DNA of 64,000 nt from Saccharothrix sp. ST-888 (GCF_000955975.1 NZ_JYJF01000002.1:62001-126000), one strand, 5' to 3'; counted from the first letter of the stretch, positions 51,537 to 60,724 are shown. The notes: a model not told the origin generated them from the sequence alone. Numbers and translations are program-made.

Positions 51537-51607
51537 TACCCCGGACCGAAGATTCCGGATACCGGACGGGCCCGCGTCCCACCTCGTCAGGTCCGGCCGC
51601 CGAACCG

Positions 51608-51685
51608 CTCGGGGGCGCGAGCAGCCGCGCGGGCAACCGTGCGGCTCCGTGGAGCGCCGGTCGCGCGGTTCCTCGCGCCCCCGAG
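51608..51685. repeat. inverted repeat (24-bp arms) downstream of dasR
   Basis: Arms 51608-51631 (CTCGGGGGCGCGAG on) and 51662-51685 (to TCGCGCCCCCGAG) are complementary at 22 of 24 positions with a 30-nt loop. It follows the dasR stop on the minus strand and belongs to the same class of GC-rich element as 27643-27795. It may terminate dasR. Confidence 0.7.
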
Positions 51686-51704
51686 GAGCGTGCCTCGCCC
51701 CGCG

Positions 51705-52496
51705 TTACTCCGGGCGCTTGAGGCGGGTGATGAACTTGTAGCGGTCGCCGCGGTAGATGGAGCGGACCCACTCGACCGGGGCGCCCTCGGCGTCGAAGGA
51801 GTGCCGGGAGAGCTGGAGCATCGGCAGGCCGAGGTCGGAGCCGAGCAGTCCGGCCTCGCGCGGGTTGGCGAGGGTGGTCTCGATGGTCTCCTCGGCCTCG
51901 GCCACCGTGACCCCGTAGACCTCGCGCAGCGCGGTGTAGAGGGAGTTGTGCTTGGCCAGGTTGCGCCGCAGGGCGGGGAAGCGCTTGGCGGAGAGATGGG
52001 CGACCTCGATCGCCATCGGGTCGCCGTTGGCCAGCCGCAGGCGCTCGATCCGCAGCACCCGGCTGCCGGGCTTGATGTCGAGCAGCGGCGCGAGGTGCTC
52101 GTCCGCGCTGATGTAGCCGAGCTCGATCAGCCGGGAGGTCGGCTCCAGGCCCTGGGCCCGCATGTCCTCGGTGTAGGAGGTGAGCTGGAGCGCCTGGGCG
52201 ACCTTGGGCTTGGCGACGAAGGTGCCCTTGCCCTGGATGCGCTCCAGGCGGCCTTCGACCACCAGTTCCTGGAGGGCCTGGCGCACGGTGGTGCGGGAGG
52301 TGTCGAACTGGGCGGCGAGCGCCCGCTCGGGCGGCACCGGGGTGCCGGCCGGCTGGGTCTCGGTCAGCTGCAGCAGATGGCGCTTCAGGCCGTAGTACTT
52401 GGGGACGCGGGCGGTCGGGTCGGCCGCTGCCTGCGTCGGCAGGCTCTTCGCCTGGGGGTTGTTCACCTGGGCAGTGCTGCCCCCGTCGCTGGTCAT
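51705..52496 (-). CDS. dasR: GntR-family regulator DasR (GlcNAc/chitin utilisation)
   Basis: A 263-residue HutC-type regulator. The winged helix contains RVPKYYGLKRHLL, PVPPERALAAQFDTSRTTVRQALQELV and RIQGKGTFVAKPK (about residues 30-100). The UTRA domain starts at QALQLTSYTEDMRAQGLEPTS, and the protein ends VEWVRSIYRGDRYKFITRLKRP. These segments match streptomycete DasR closely. DasR represses amino-sugar uptake and links GlcNAc status to development and antibiotics; glucosamine-6-phosphate releases it. The ATG follows AGGAG at 9 nt. It is divergent from dasA. Confidence 0.96.
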   Translation of the reverse strand: MTSDGGSTAQVNNPQAKSLPTQAAADPTARVPKYYGLKRHLLQLTETQPAGTPVPPERALAAQFDTSRTTVRQALQELVVEGRLERIQGKGTFVAKPKVAQALQLTSYTEDMRAQGLEPTSRLIELGYISADEHLAPLLDIKPGSRVLRIERLRLANGDPMAIEVAHLSAKRFPALRRNLAKHNSLYTALREVYGVTVAEAEETIETTLANPREAGLLGSDLGLPMLQLSRHSFDAEGAPVEWVRSIYRGDRYKFITRLKRPE

Positions 52497-52657
52497 GGGC
52501 CGTATCTCCTGCTAGTTGCGGGGTCGTCCTTGACCCTGCTGCCTCGTTAACGGCACACATCGTTGCACGTATGTCCTGTCGACGGGGAGCTCATCACACG
52601 ATGAACGATCTGCGGTGTCGGCTTGATAACGGGTGGTCCGAATTGCTCCGGCCACCG

Positions 52658-52707
52658 TTGACACGCCTATTGGTCTAGGCCAAGCTCCAGGCAGCTGGTC
52701 TACACCA
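52658..52707 (+). promoter_or_regulatory. dasA promoter with two DasR-responsive elements
   Basis: -35 TTGACA (52658-52663) lies 17 bp from a -10-like CAAGCT (52681-52686). Two dre cores, TGGTCTAGGCCA (52671-52682) and TGGTCTACACCA (52696-52707), are 25 bp apart. The first fills the spacer and the second the start region, consistent with repression by DasR. A 120-nt leader precedes the dasA ATG. Confidence 0.88.
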
Positions 52708-52833
52708 CTGCAGACCGCTCAGAGAATTCCCCACCCCTTCCCATGGGTTTGCGACACCAGTTCCTGCCGTTCCGTGCCGGTATGTCGCCCTCCCCGTGGG
52801 GGCACCCCGGGCATCCCTCAGGAGGATGGCGTA

Positions 52834-54108
52834 ATGAAGCGTCAGCTCATCGCGGCGGTCGGCGTCGCAGCTATGGTCGTCGGTCTCGCGGCATGTGGTT
52901 CGGACGCCAAGAAGGACGACGGTGCGTCGTCGGGCGGCGCGAAGGACTACAACGGCAAGACCCTCAACGCCTGGTTCATGGACGGCTCGGCCCCGCAGGC
53001 ATGGCAGGACGGCGTCAAGGCCGAGTTCGAGAAGCAGTTCCCGGGCGCGAAGCTGAACATCCAGATCCAGAAGTGGGACGGCATCGGCCAGAAGGTCACC
53101 ACCGCGCTCTCCGAGGGTTCGGTCGACGTCCTGGAGATCGGCAACACCCAGACCGCGGGCTACGCGGCCACCGGCGGCCTGGCCGACCTCACCGGCGCCA
53201 AGGCGGACCTGGGCGGCAGCGACTGGGCCCCCAACCTGAACGAGTCCGCGGTCCTGGACGGCAAGCAGTACGCCGCGCCGTGGTACTTCACCAACCGCGT
53301 GGTGATCTACAACAAGGAGCTCTGGACCAAGGCCGGCATCGCCGCCCCGCCGAAGACCCTGGACGAGTTCTACGCCGACCTGGAGAAGCTGAAGGGCACC
53401 CCGGGCGTCAACAACGCGCTCTACCTGCCCGGTCAGGAGTGGTACACCTACTTCGGCCTGGTCACCGACGCGGGTGGCAAGATCGCCAAGCAGGACGGCG
53501 GCAAGTGGGTCGGCAACCTGTCGTCCCCCGAGGCCAAGGCCGCCTTCGCGACGTACCAGAAGCTGCAGAGCTACTCCAACGCCCCGAAGGACAAGGACGA
53601 GGCCACCCCGCAGCAGTCGACGCTGTTCCCCAAGGGCGACATCGGCGCGATGATCGGCCTCGGCTGGGAGGCTCCGGCCCCCAAGGACATGCCGGCCGAC
53701 AAGGTGGGCTTCTTCCCGCTCCCGGGCAAGACCGCCGACAAGCCGTCCAGCGTCTTCCTCGGCGGCTCGAACCTCGCCGTCGCGGAGGCCAGCAAGAACC
53801 AGGACCTGGCCAAGGGCTTCCTGAAGATCGCCCTGTCGGACAAGTTCGAGGGCCAGCTCGCCGCCTCCGGCCTGATCCCGAACAAGACCTCGCTGAACAG
53901 CCAGGTCACCGGTGACTTCGCCAAGGCCGCGCTGCCGGCCTCCGCCAACGGCGCCGTCACCCCGAACGTGGCGTCCTGGGCCAACGTCGAGAACAACCCG
54001 AACCCGATCAAGGACTTCCTGGCTGCGGCCCTGCAGGGCGGCGACTACGACAGCCTGGCCAAGAAGTACGACGACGAGATCGGCAAGCGTCTCGCGCAGA
54101 AGCAGTAG
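52834..54108 (+). CDS. dasA: chitobiose/chito-oligosaccharide-binding lipoprotein DasA
   Basis: A 424-residue extracytoplasmic solute-binding protein. The lipoprotein signal peptide ends GLAAC with Cys21; the mature protein is a family 1 sugar-binding protein (KTLNAWFMDGSAPQAW near the start, EIGNTQTAGY, LYLPGQEWYTYFG, GDIGAMIGLGWE). DasA captures chitobiose for DasBC in streptomycetes. The ATG follows CAGGAGGAT. It is first in dasABC and followed by an intercistronic hairpin that may keep its transcript more abundant than dasBC. Confidence 0.95.
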   Translation: MKRQLIAAVGVAAMVVGLAACGSDAKKDDGASSGGAKDYNGKTLNAWFMDGSAPQAWQDGVKAEFEKQFPGAKLNIQIQKWDGIGQKVTTALSEGSVDVLEIGNTQTAGYAATGGLADLTGAKADLGGSDWAPNLNESAVLDGKQYAAPWYFTNRVVIYNKELWTKAGIAAPPKTLDEFYADLEKLKGTPGVNNALYLPGQEWYTYFGLVTDAGGKIAKQDGGKWVGNLSSPEAKAAFATYQKLQSYSNAPKDKDEATPQQSTLFPKGDIGAMIGLGWEAPAPKDMPADKVGFFPLPGKTADKPSSVFLGGSNLAVAEASKNQDLAKGFLKIALSDKFEGQLAASGLIPNKTSLNSQVTGDFAKAALPASANGAVTPNVASWANVENNPNPIKDFLAAALQGGDYDSLAKKYDDEIGKRLAQKQ

Positions 54109-54112
54109 TACC

Positions 54113-54166
54113 GGACGGCGCCGCACTCCGGTCTCCCCCAGGGGCCGGTGGGCGGCGCCGCCGTCC
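54113..54166 (+). terminator. intercistronic hairpin between dasA and dasB
   Basis: GGACGGCGCCGC (54113-54124) can pair with GCGGCGCCG..GTCC (54152-54166) with a 2-nt bulge and a 27-nt loop. There is no U-run. It likely stabilises the dasA 3' end or partly terminates, lowering the membrane subunits relative to the binding protein. Confidence 0.6.
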
Positions 54167-54197
54167 TGTCTTGGCCAGGTGTGAGGAAGAGAGAACG

Positions 54198-55217
54198 ATG
54201 GCTGTGCATTCCGAGCGGGTGCAGACACGGTCCCCGAAGGAAGCGAAGACCGCCGGGGCCGCCACCGAGCCGGCCGCCGCGACCGCGGACGGCACCCCGA
54301 AGAACGCGAGACCCGCCGGCGGTGCGAGCCTGCTCTCCCGGAGCACGCCCTACCTCCTGATCCTGCCCGCCACTCTGGCGACCGCGGCGCTGCTGGGCTG
54401 GCCGCTGGTGAAGACGGGGCTGATCTCCTTCCAGAACCTGAACCGGCGCCAGCTGATCCAGCACCTGACCGAGTGGAACGGGTTCGACAACTACACGGCG
54501 CAGCTGAGCAGTTCGGAGTTCTGGCACACTGCGGGACGATCGGTCGCCTTCACCCTGCTCAACGTCTTCCTGATCATGGCGGGCGGCACCCTGGTCGGCC
54601 TGCTGCTGAACCGGCTCGGCAAGGGCATGCGGCTCTTCCTGTCCTTCGGCCTGATCATGGCCTGGGCGATGCCCATCGTGGCCAGCACCACGGTCTACAC
54701 CTGGCTCTTCGACCAGCAGTACGGCGTGGTCAACTGGTTCCTGGACAAGCTGGGCTGGCACGGCATGGCCGACTACAACTGGTTCGGCAGCCAGCTCTCG
54801 ACCTTCTTCGTGATCGTCCTGCTGATCGTCTGGGGCTCGATCCCGTTCGTCGCCTTCAACATGTACGCGGGCCTGACCACCATCCCGGCCGAGCTCTACG
54901 AGGCCGCCCGGATGGACGGCGCCGGAGCGTTCAAGATCTTCACCGCCGTGGTCTTCCCCAGCCTGCGCCCGTTCTTCCTCGCCACGACCTTCCTTGAGGT
55001 CATCTGGGTCTTCAAGTGCTTCACCCAGGTCTACGCGATGAACTTCGGCGGCCCCCAGCGGCTGACCGAGACACTCCCCGTCTACGCCTTCGTCGAGGGC
55101 TTCGGCAACCAGCACTACGGGACGGGTGCCGCCATCGCCGTGCTCACCATCGTGATGCTGGGCGCGCTGATGGCGTACTACTTCCGGATCATTCTGAAGC
55201 AGGAGGACGAGCTGTGA
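54198..55217 (+). CDS. dasB: chito-oligosaccharide ABC transporter permease DasB
   Basis: A 339-residue MalF-type permease. After a 50-residue polar N-terminus there are six membrane helices. The ATPase-docking EAA loop is AELYEAARMDGAGAFKIFTAVVFPSLRPF, near residue 245. The ATG follows GAGGAAGAGAG. Its stop overlaps dasC. No ATPase is encoded in the locus; streptomycetes supply it with the shared MsiK, which is outside the window. Confidence 0.94.
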   Translation: MAVHSERVQTRSPKEAKTAGAATEPAAATADGTPKNARPAGGASLLSRSTPYLLILPATLATAALLGWPLVKTGLISFQNLNRRQLIQHLTEWNGFDNYTAQLSSSEFWHTAGRSVAFTLLNVFLIMAGGTLVGLLLNRLGKGMRLFLSFGLIMAWAMPIVASTTVYTWLFDQQYGVVNWFLDKLGWHGMADYNWFGSQLSTFFVIVLLIVWGSIPFVAFNMYAGLTTIPAELYEAARMDGAGAFKIFTAVVFPSLRPFFLATTFLEVIWVFKCFTQVYAMNFGGPQRLTETLPVYAFVEGFGNQHYGTGAAIAVLTIVMLGALMAYYFRIILKQEDEL

Positions 55218-56053
55218 GGCGCTCGCTCATCGGACGCACCTGGCCCAACGTCATCGCCGTCGTCCTGGCCCTCTTCTTCCTCTTCCCGGTCTACTGGATG
55301 GTCTCGACGGCGTTCAAGCCGGACCGGGACATCATCAGCAGAACGCCGGTCTTCCTGCCGCTGGACGGCACCCTCGACCACTTCGACCGGGCGGTGCACG
55401 CGGACCAGTTCTGGACGATGGTCGGCAACAGCTTCACCGTCACCGTCTGCGCGGTGCTCGCCTCGCTGGCGATCGCCACCCTGGCCTCGTTCGCCATCGC
55501 CCGGATGAAGTTCCGCGGGCGCAAGGCCTTCGTCCTGATCGTCATGGCGGCCCAGATGGCGCCCTGGGAGGTCATGACGATCTCGATCTACATGATCACC
55601 CGCGACAGCGGGATGCTGAACAGCCTCGTCCCGCTCACCATCTTCTACATGATGATGGTGCTGCCCTTCACGATCTGGACGCTGCGCGGTTTCATCGCCG
55701 CCGTGCCCAAGGAGCTGGAGGAGTCGGCGATGGTGGACGGCTGCACCCGTACCCAGGCCTTCGTCAGGGTGGTCTTCCCGCTGCTCGCGCCGGGCCTGAT
55801 GTCCACCTCGCTGTTCGGGTTCATCACCGCGTGGAACGAGTACCCGCTGGTGCTGATCCTGAACAAACAGACCGGTGAGGGCACCGCGCAGACCCTGCCG
55901 CTGTGGCTGACCTCCTTCCAGAGCACCTTCGGGAACGACTGGGGTGCCACGATGGCCGCGTCGACGCTGTTCGCCGTACCGGTCCTGATCGTCTTCCTGT
56001 TCCTGCAGCGCAAGGCCGTGGGCGGGATGACCGCCGGCGCCGTGAAGGGGTGA
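55214..56053 (+). CDS. dasC: chito-oligosaccharide ABC transporter permease DasC
   Basis: A 279-residue MalG-type permease with six membrane helices. The EAA loop is KELEESAMVDGCTRTQAFVRVVFPLLAPG, near residue 185. The GTG start overlaps the dasB stop (GTGA), so the permeases are translationally coupled. It ends at the start of the hexosaminidase gene. Substrate assignment follows from the dasR-dasA context. Confidence 0.94.
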   Translation: MRRSLIGRTWPNVIAVVLALFFLFPVYWMVSTAFKPDRDIISRTPVFLPLDGTLDHFDRAVHADQFWTMVGNSFTVTVCAVLASLAIATLASFAIARMKFRGRKAFVLIVMAAQMAPWEVMTISIYMITRDSGMLNSLVPLTIFYMMMVLPFTIWTLRGFIAAVPKELEESAMVDGCTRTQAFVRVVFPLLAPGLMSTSLFGFITAWNEYPLVLILNKQTGEGTAQTLPLWLTSFQSTFGNDWGATMAASTLFAVPVLIVFLFLQRKAVGGMTAGAVKG

Positions 56054-56055
56054 CC

Positions 56056-57588
56056 GTGAGCATTCTCGTCCCCGCTGTCGCCGACAGCGACCAGCTGCAC
56101 CGCGACGCCCTGACGGTCCTTCAGCCGGGTTTCGTCGGGACCGCCCCGCCCACCTGGCTGCGCCGCCACCTGGCGGCCGGCCTCGGCTCGGTCGCGCTGT
56201 TCGGCCGGAACGTCACCGACCCCGGGCAGCTGGCCGCGCTGACCTCCGCGCTGCGCACCGAGAACCCGGACGTCCTGGTCGCCATCGACGAGGAGGGCGG
56301 CGACGTCACCCGGCTGGAGGCCGGTTCCGGATCCTCCTGGCCAGGGAACCTGGCCCTCGGCGCGATCGACGACCCGGCGCTGACCCGGGACGTCGCCCGC
56401 GAGCTGGGCCGGGCGCTGGCCGCCTGCGGCGTCAACTACAACTGGGCGCCGTCGGCCGACGTCAACTCCAACCCGCGCAACCCGGTGATCGGGGTCCGCT
56501 CCTTCGGCGCCGACCCCGGGCTGTGCGCCCGGCACACCGCCGCCTGGGTGGGGGGCCTGCAGTCGGTCGGCGTGGCCGCCTGTGCCAAGCACTTCCCCGG
56601 TCACGGCGACACCGCCGTCGACTCCCACCTCGGCCTGCCGGTGGTGGACGTGGACGTGGACCTGCTGCGCTCGCGCGACCTGGTTCCGTTCAAGGCCGCG
56701 ATCGCGGCCGGCGCCAAGGCCGTGATGACCGCTCACATCATGATCCCGGCGCTGGACGCGACGCTGCCCGCCACCCTCAGCCGGGCCGTGCTCAGCGACC
56801 TGCTGCGGGCGCGGCCCGCCGACGGCGGTCTCGGTTACGAGGGCCTGATCGTCACCGACGGCATCGAGATGGGTGCCATCGCCGACACCTACGGCACCGG
56901 CGAGGGAACCGTCCTGGCCCTGATCGCCGGCGCCGACGCGATCTGCGTCGGCGGCGGGCTGGCCGACGAGGGGACGGTGCTGCACCTGCGCGACGCCATC
57001 GTGGAGGCGGTCCGCGCCGGCCGCCTCACCGAGGAGCGCCTGGCCGACGCGGCCCGGCGGGTCCGCGGCCTGGGTAGCTGGGCCAGGATCGAGGCCCAGG
57101 GCGAGCTGGCCGAGCCCGACCTGGCGGTCGGCCTGCGGGCCGCCCGCCGGGCCCTGCGGGTGGTCCGGGCGCCGGGTGCGGCCGCCGCCGCGGTGACCGA
57201 GCGCCCGTATGTGGCCTCGTTCTCCCCGCAGGCGAACATCGCGGTCGGCGACGAGACCCCCTGGGGCGTGGCCGGCATGCTGGCGGCCCGCTTCCCGGGG
57301 ACCCGGACGGCCAGGTTCGGCCCGGACGTAGAGCTGGACGAGGTGGCGGCCAGGGTGCTCGCCGGGGCAGCCGACCGCCGCCTCGTCCTGGTGGTCCGCG
57401 ACGCGCACCGGCACCCGTGGATGTCCGCCGCGCTGGACCGGCTGGTGGCCGCCCGTCCGGACGCGCTGGTGGTCGAGATGGGCGTGCCGCAGGCCGTGCC
57501 GGTCGGTGCGCTGCACGTCGCCACCCACGGCGCGGCCCGGGTCTGCGGGCTGGCCGCCGTCGAGGTGCTGACCGGACAGTCGGTCTGA
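56056..57588 (+). CDS. dasD: GH3 beta-N-acetylglucosaminidase DasD (NagZ-like)
   Basis: A 510-residue glycoside hydrolase family 3 enzyme. It shows AIDEEGGDVTRL, the signature KHFPGHGDTAVDSHLGLP (catalytic His-Asp dyad of NagZ-type enzymes, about residue 180) and the nucleophile region LIVTDGIEMGAI (about 265). There is no signal peptide, so imported chito-oligosaccharides are expected to be cleaved to GlcNAc in the cytoplasm. The C-terminal 130 residues form an extra domain. GTG 56056 has AAGGGG at 5 nt; GTG 56050 overlaps the dasC stop and is the alternative. Confidence 0.93.
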   Translation: MSILVPAVADSDQLHRDALTVLQPGFVGTAPPTWLRRHLAAGLGSVALFGRNVTDPGQLAALTSALRTENPDVLVAIDEEGGDVTRLEAGSGSSWPGNLALGAIDDPALTRDVARELGRALAACGVNYNWAPSADVNSNPRNPVIGVRSFGADPGLCARHTAAWVGGLQSVGVAACAKHFPGHGDTAVDSHLGLPVVDVDVDLLRSRDLVPFKAAIAAGAKAVMTAHIMIPALDATLPATLSRAVLSDLLRARPADGGLGYEGLIVTDGIEMGAIADTYGTGEGTVLALIAGADAICVGGGLADEGTVLHLRDAIVEAVRAGRLTEERLADAARRVRGLGSWARIEAQGELAEPDLAVGLRAARRALRVVRAPGAAAAAVTERPYVASFSPQANIAVGDETPWGVAGMLAARFPGTRTARFGPDVELDEVAARVLAGAADRRLVLVVRDAHRHPWMSAALDRLVAARPDALVVEMGVPQAVPVGALHVATHGAARVCGLAAVEVLTGQSV

Positions 57589-57600
57589 CCAGCTGTCACG

Positions 57601-57646
57601 GCCCGGGGCCCGCTGGAGACTTCCTTCCGGCGGGCCCCGGGCTTTT
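57601..57646 (+). terminator. dasABCD operon terminator
   Basis: A 13-bp stem, GCCCGGGGCCCGC (57601-57613) / GCGGGCCCCGGGC (57630-57642), is directly followed by TTTT. It ends the dasABCD unit and separates it from the paralogous binding-protein gene. Confidence 0.9.
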
Positions 57647-57783
57647 CCGGTCCGGCGATGACCGTGTTCCCTCAAGGGAGCCTTAAGGGGGCCTTAACGG
57701 AACCCTAGGTGACGCGATGGGCACAGCCTGCGCACAACTCACAACAGGTCTGCAACATAAGCCACTTCACGTCCATGAATGCG

Positions 57784-57833
57784 TTGACGCCCGATGTGGT
57801 CTAGGCCAATATCCAGCCAGCTGGTCTGTACCA
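57784..57833 (+). promoter_or_regulatory. second DasR-controlled promoter, geometry copied from dasA
   Basis: -35 TTGACG (57784-57789), 17 bp, -10 CAATAT (57807-57812). dre cores TGGTCTAGGCCA (57797-57808) and TGGTCTGTACCA (57822-57833) start 13 and 38 bp from the -35, exactly as at dasA. The leader to the start codon is only about 50 nt, shorter than at dasA. Confidence 0.87.
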
Positions 57834-57867
57834 CTGCGCAGACCTACCTGCTCCTCGGGAGGATTGC

Positions 57868-59172
57868 GTGAAACGTCAGCTGCTGGCTGCGGTCGGTGTC
57901 ACGGCTCTGCTGGCCTCGGTCGCGGGCTGCGGCTCCGGCGGGCCGGCGAAGGCCGGTCCGGCCGCCGCCGATCCCAAGGACGCCACCGGCACGGTCTCCG
58001 TCTGGCTCATGCCGGAGGCCCAGAACAACTGGCCCGAACTGGTCCGTAGCGTCAACGGCCAGTTCGCCGCCAAGTACCCGAAGGTCCAGCTGAAGCTGAG
58101 ATACCAGACCTGGAAGGACAAGGTCGGCAATCTCGACGCGGCGCTCAAGGACGGCAGCGCCCCCGACGTGGTCGAGCTCGGCAACACCGAGACCATGAAG
58201 TACATCCTCAGCGGCTCGCTCGCCCCGGTGGACAAGTCGACCTTCGAGAACTCCGACAGCTGGATCCGCGGGCTCGTCAACACCTGCACCTACCAGGACA
58301 AGCTGTTCTGCGTCCCGTACTACGCGGGCGCCCGGGTCGGCATCTACAACTCGGCGATGTTCCAGGACGCCACCGGCAGCGCCGAGTTCCCGAAGACCGA
58401 GGACGACCTGCGCACCGCGCTCGACAAGGTCCAGGCGAGGCACCGGGGCGACCGGACCTTCTCCGCGCTCTACCTGCCGGGCCCGTACTGGTACGCGGCG
58501 ATGTCCTACGTCGCGGCGTACGGCGGCGCCATCGCCCGCTTCGACAGCTCCGGCAGCTGGCACGGCACGCTGCACGACGCCAGGTCGCAGCAGGGCATCC
58601 AGCACTTCGTCGACCTGGTGAAGACGTACAACCACGGCGACCTCACCGTCAACGAGGCCGACCAGAGCGGTGTCCTGGCCAAGCAGAAGGCGGCCGTGCT
58701 CTACGGCAACGGCTGGGAGGTGGCCGGCGCCACCGCCCCGCTCACCGGAGACCCGAAGCTCGCCGACAGCCTCAGGCAGGCCGTCATGCCCGGCCCGAAC
58801 GGAAAGCCGCTGCCCTCCTTCATCGGCGGTTCGGACCTCGCGGTGACCGCCAAGTCGCCCTCGGCCGAGCTGGCCAAGGACTGGATCCGGATGTTCACCA
58901 GCGGCAAGTCCGAGCAGGTGCTCGCGGACAAGGACACCCTGCCGAACAACCTGACGCAGTTGGAGCAGCTGAAGACCAAGGCCGCCACGGCCGCCGCCGC
59001 CAACGCGGTGCCGGACGCCTGGTTCACCCCGCTGGCCCCCGGCTGGAGCGCGGTCGAGAAGCAGAACGTGCTGGTCGGCATGCTCGACGACATCCTGGGA
59101 GGCACGTCGGTGGACGCCGCGACCAAGGACGCGGACGCGGCGATCGACAAGCTGATCAACACCCCCTCCTGA
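57868..59172 (+). CDS. second DasA-type sugar-binding lipoprotein
   Basis: A 434-residue extracytoplasmic solute-binding protein of the same family as DasA. The signal peptide (MKRQLLAAVGVTALL..., VAGC with Cys21) is nearly identical to that of DasA in layout. The mature part is clearly diverged, though key segments remain comparable (VVELGNTETMKY, LYLPGPYWYAAMSY, AVLYGNGWEVAG). It has no permeases of its own and probably uses DasBC with a different or broader oligosaccharide range; this is inference. The GTG follows GGGAGGAT. Confidence 0.88.
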   Translation: MKRQLLAAVGVTALLASVAGCGSGGPAKAGPAAADPKDATGTVSVWLMPEAQNNWPELVRSVNGQFAAKYPKVQLKLRYQTWKDKVGNLDAALKDGSAPDVVELGNTETMKYILSGSLAPVDKSTFENSDSWIRGLVNTCTYQDKLFCVPYYAGARVGIYNSAMFQDATGSAEFPKTEDDLRTALDKVQARHRGDRTFSALYLPGPYWYAAMSYVAAYGGAIARFDSSGSWHGTLHDARSQQGIQHFVDLVKTYNHGDLTVNEADQSGVLAKQKAAVLYGNGWEVAGATAPLTGDPKLADSLRQAVMPGPNGKPLPSFIGGSDLAVTAKSPSAELAKDWIRMFTSGKSEQVLADKDTLPNNLTQLEQLKTKAATAAAANAVPDAWFTPLAPGWSAVEKQNVLVGMLDDILGGTSVDAATKDADAAIDKLINTPS

Positions 59173-59353
59173 GCCGCTCCCGGTGCGCCGTCCCCGATTC
59201 CGGACGGTGCACCTGGTGTGCTCGGGCCCTCCGACCCCCGTAGGATCGTCGGAGGAATCATTCGCAGCGAGTGTGCGGACTCGCCGCCGTAAGAGGTCCC
59301 CGTCAGGCATCCGTCCGACGGGGGTTCAACCATCTCATCGGAGGCACATCCAG

Positions 59354-60412
59354 ATGTCCGACCCGCAGACCACTTCCGTCCCCGGCCGGATCATGGCGGC
59401 GGAGATGGCCGAGCAGCCGGCCGTCCTGCAGCGCATCCTCGACGAAGGCGCCCCCAAGATCCGCGAGATCGCGGCCCAGATCGCCGCCCGCGCCCCGCGC
59501 TTCGTCCTGCTGACCGCACGCGGCACGTCCGACAACGCGGCGCTGTACGCGAAGTACCTGATCGAGGTGCTGCTGGGCAAGCCGGCCGGCCTCACCTCGA
59601 TGTCCACCACGACGGCGTACGGCGCCAAGCCGGACCTCGCCGACGTGCTGGTCATCACCGTCAGCCAGTCCGGCGGCTCGCCGGACCTGGTGGCCTCCAC
59701 CAAGGCCGCCCGCGAGGCCGGTGCCATCACCCTGGCGGTCACCAACAACGCCGGCTCTCCGCTGGCCGAGGTCTCCGAGTTCCACATCGACGTGCTGGCG
59801 GGCCCGGAGAAGGCGCTGCCGGCCACCAAGACCTACACCGCCGAGCTGCTCGCGCTGTACCTGCTGGTGGAGGGCCTGCGCGGGGGCGACGGCGCGGCCG
59901 CCAAGGTGCTGCCCGAGCTGGCGGCCCGGATCCTGGCCCGCCACGGCGAGGTCAGGACGCTGGCCGAGCGCTACCGCTTCGCCCAGCGCCTGGTCATCAC
60001 CTCGCGCGGCTACGGCTACCCGACCGCCCGCGAGGCGGCGCTGAAGCTGATGGAGACCACCTACATCCCGGCCTCCCCGTTCTCCGGCGCCGACCTGCTG
60101 CACGGCCCGCTGGCCATGGTGGACAACGTCTCCCCGGTGATAGCGGTCGTCCCGGACGGCAAGGGCGGCGAGGCCCTGCAGCCGGTGCTGGACCGCCTGC
60201 GCGGCCGGGGCGCCGACCTGGTCGTCTTCGGCCAGCAGGACCAGGTGGACGCCGCCTCCGCAGGCTTCGTGCTGCCCGCCGGGGTCCCCGAGGAGATCCA
60301 GCCGATCCTGGAGATCCTCCCGCTCCAGCAGCTGGCCTACGAGGTCACCATCGCCCGCGGCCAGGACCCGGACGCCCCCCGCGCCCTCGCCAAGGTCACC
60401 GAGACCCACTGA
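59354..60412 (+). CDS. double SIS-domain sugar-phosphate isomerase/deaminase (GlmS/NagB-II type)
   Basis: A 352-residue protein with two SIS domains, like the isomerase half of GlmS and the NagB-II/AgaS deaminases. The first has LLTARGTSDNAALYAKY and ITVSQSGGSPD (about 50-115); the second has TSRGYGYPTAREAALKLMETTYIPASPF and the His of LLHGPLAMV (about 215-255). In this locus the likely substrate is an amino-sugar phosphate such as GlcN-6-P, feeding glycolysis. The ATG follows GGAGG. TAGGAT (59241-59246) is a possible -10; no DasR site is obvious. Confidence 0.9.
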   Translation: MSDPQTTSVPGRIMAAEMAEQPAVLQRILDEGAPKIREIAAQIAARAPRFVLLTARGTSDNAALYAKYLIEVLLGKPAGLTSMSTTTAYGAKPDLADVLVITVSQSGGSPDLVASTKAAREAGAITLAVTNNAGSPLAEVSEFHIDVLAGPEKALPATKTYTAELLALYLLVEGLRGGDGAAAKVLPELAARILARHGEVRTLAERYRFAQRLVITSRGYGYPTAREAALKLMETTYIPASPFSGADLLHGPLAMVDNVSPVIAVVPDGKGGEALQPVLDRLRGRGADLVVFGQQDQVDAASAGFVLPAGVPEEIQPILEILPLQQLAYEVTIARGQDPDAPRALAKVTETH

Positions 60413-60426
60413 CGCGCGCAGACGGC

Positions 60427-60458
60427 AGCCCCCGACCTCGCCGGCGAGGTCGGGGGCT
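60427..60458 (+). terminator. terminator after the SIS-domain gene
   Basis: AGCCCCCGACCTCG / CGAGGTCGGGGGCT with a CCGG loop forms a 32-bp perfect palindrome just after the stop. Confidence 0.85.
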
Positions 60459-60724
60459 TCGTCGTTCGTCGCTCACGGGGTGCGCGTGCAGGGTGCCCCG
60501 GGGCGAGGCGCGCTGTCCGACCGCGGGGGAGCAGAAAGCACTACGGGCCACGGCGCCGACACAGGACCCTCAACCCGTGCGGCACCGCAGCCCGGAGCTG
60601 TCGTCGGGCGCCTCCACCGACCGATGGCTGTGCGGGGCCTTCGGGCGATCGGCGACCGACCGAGGAGCTGCCTCGCGCGGTCAGGGCAGTTGCGCGGGGG
60701 CGGCTCCTTGGTGCTCTTTCATTG

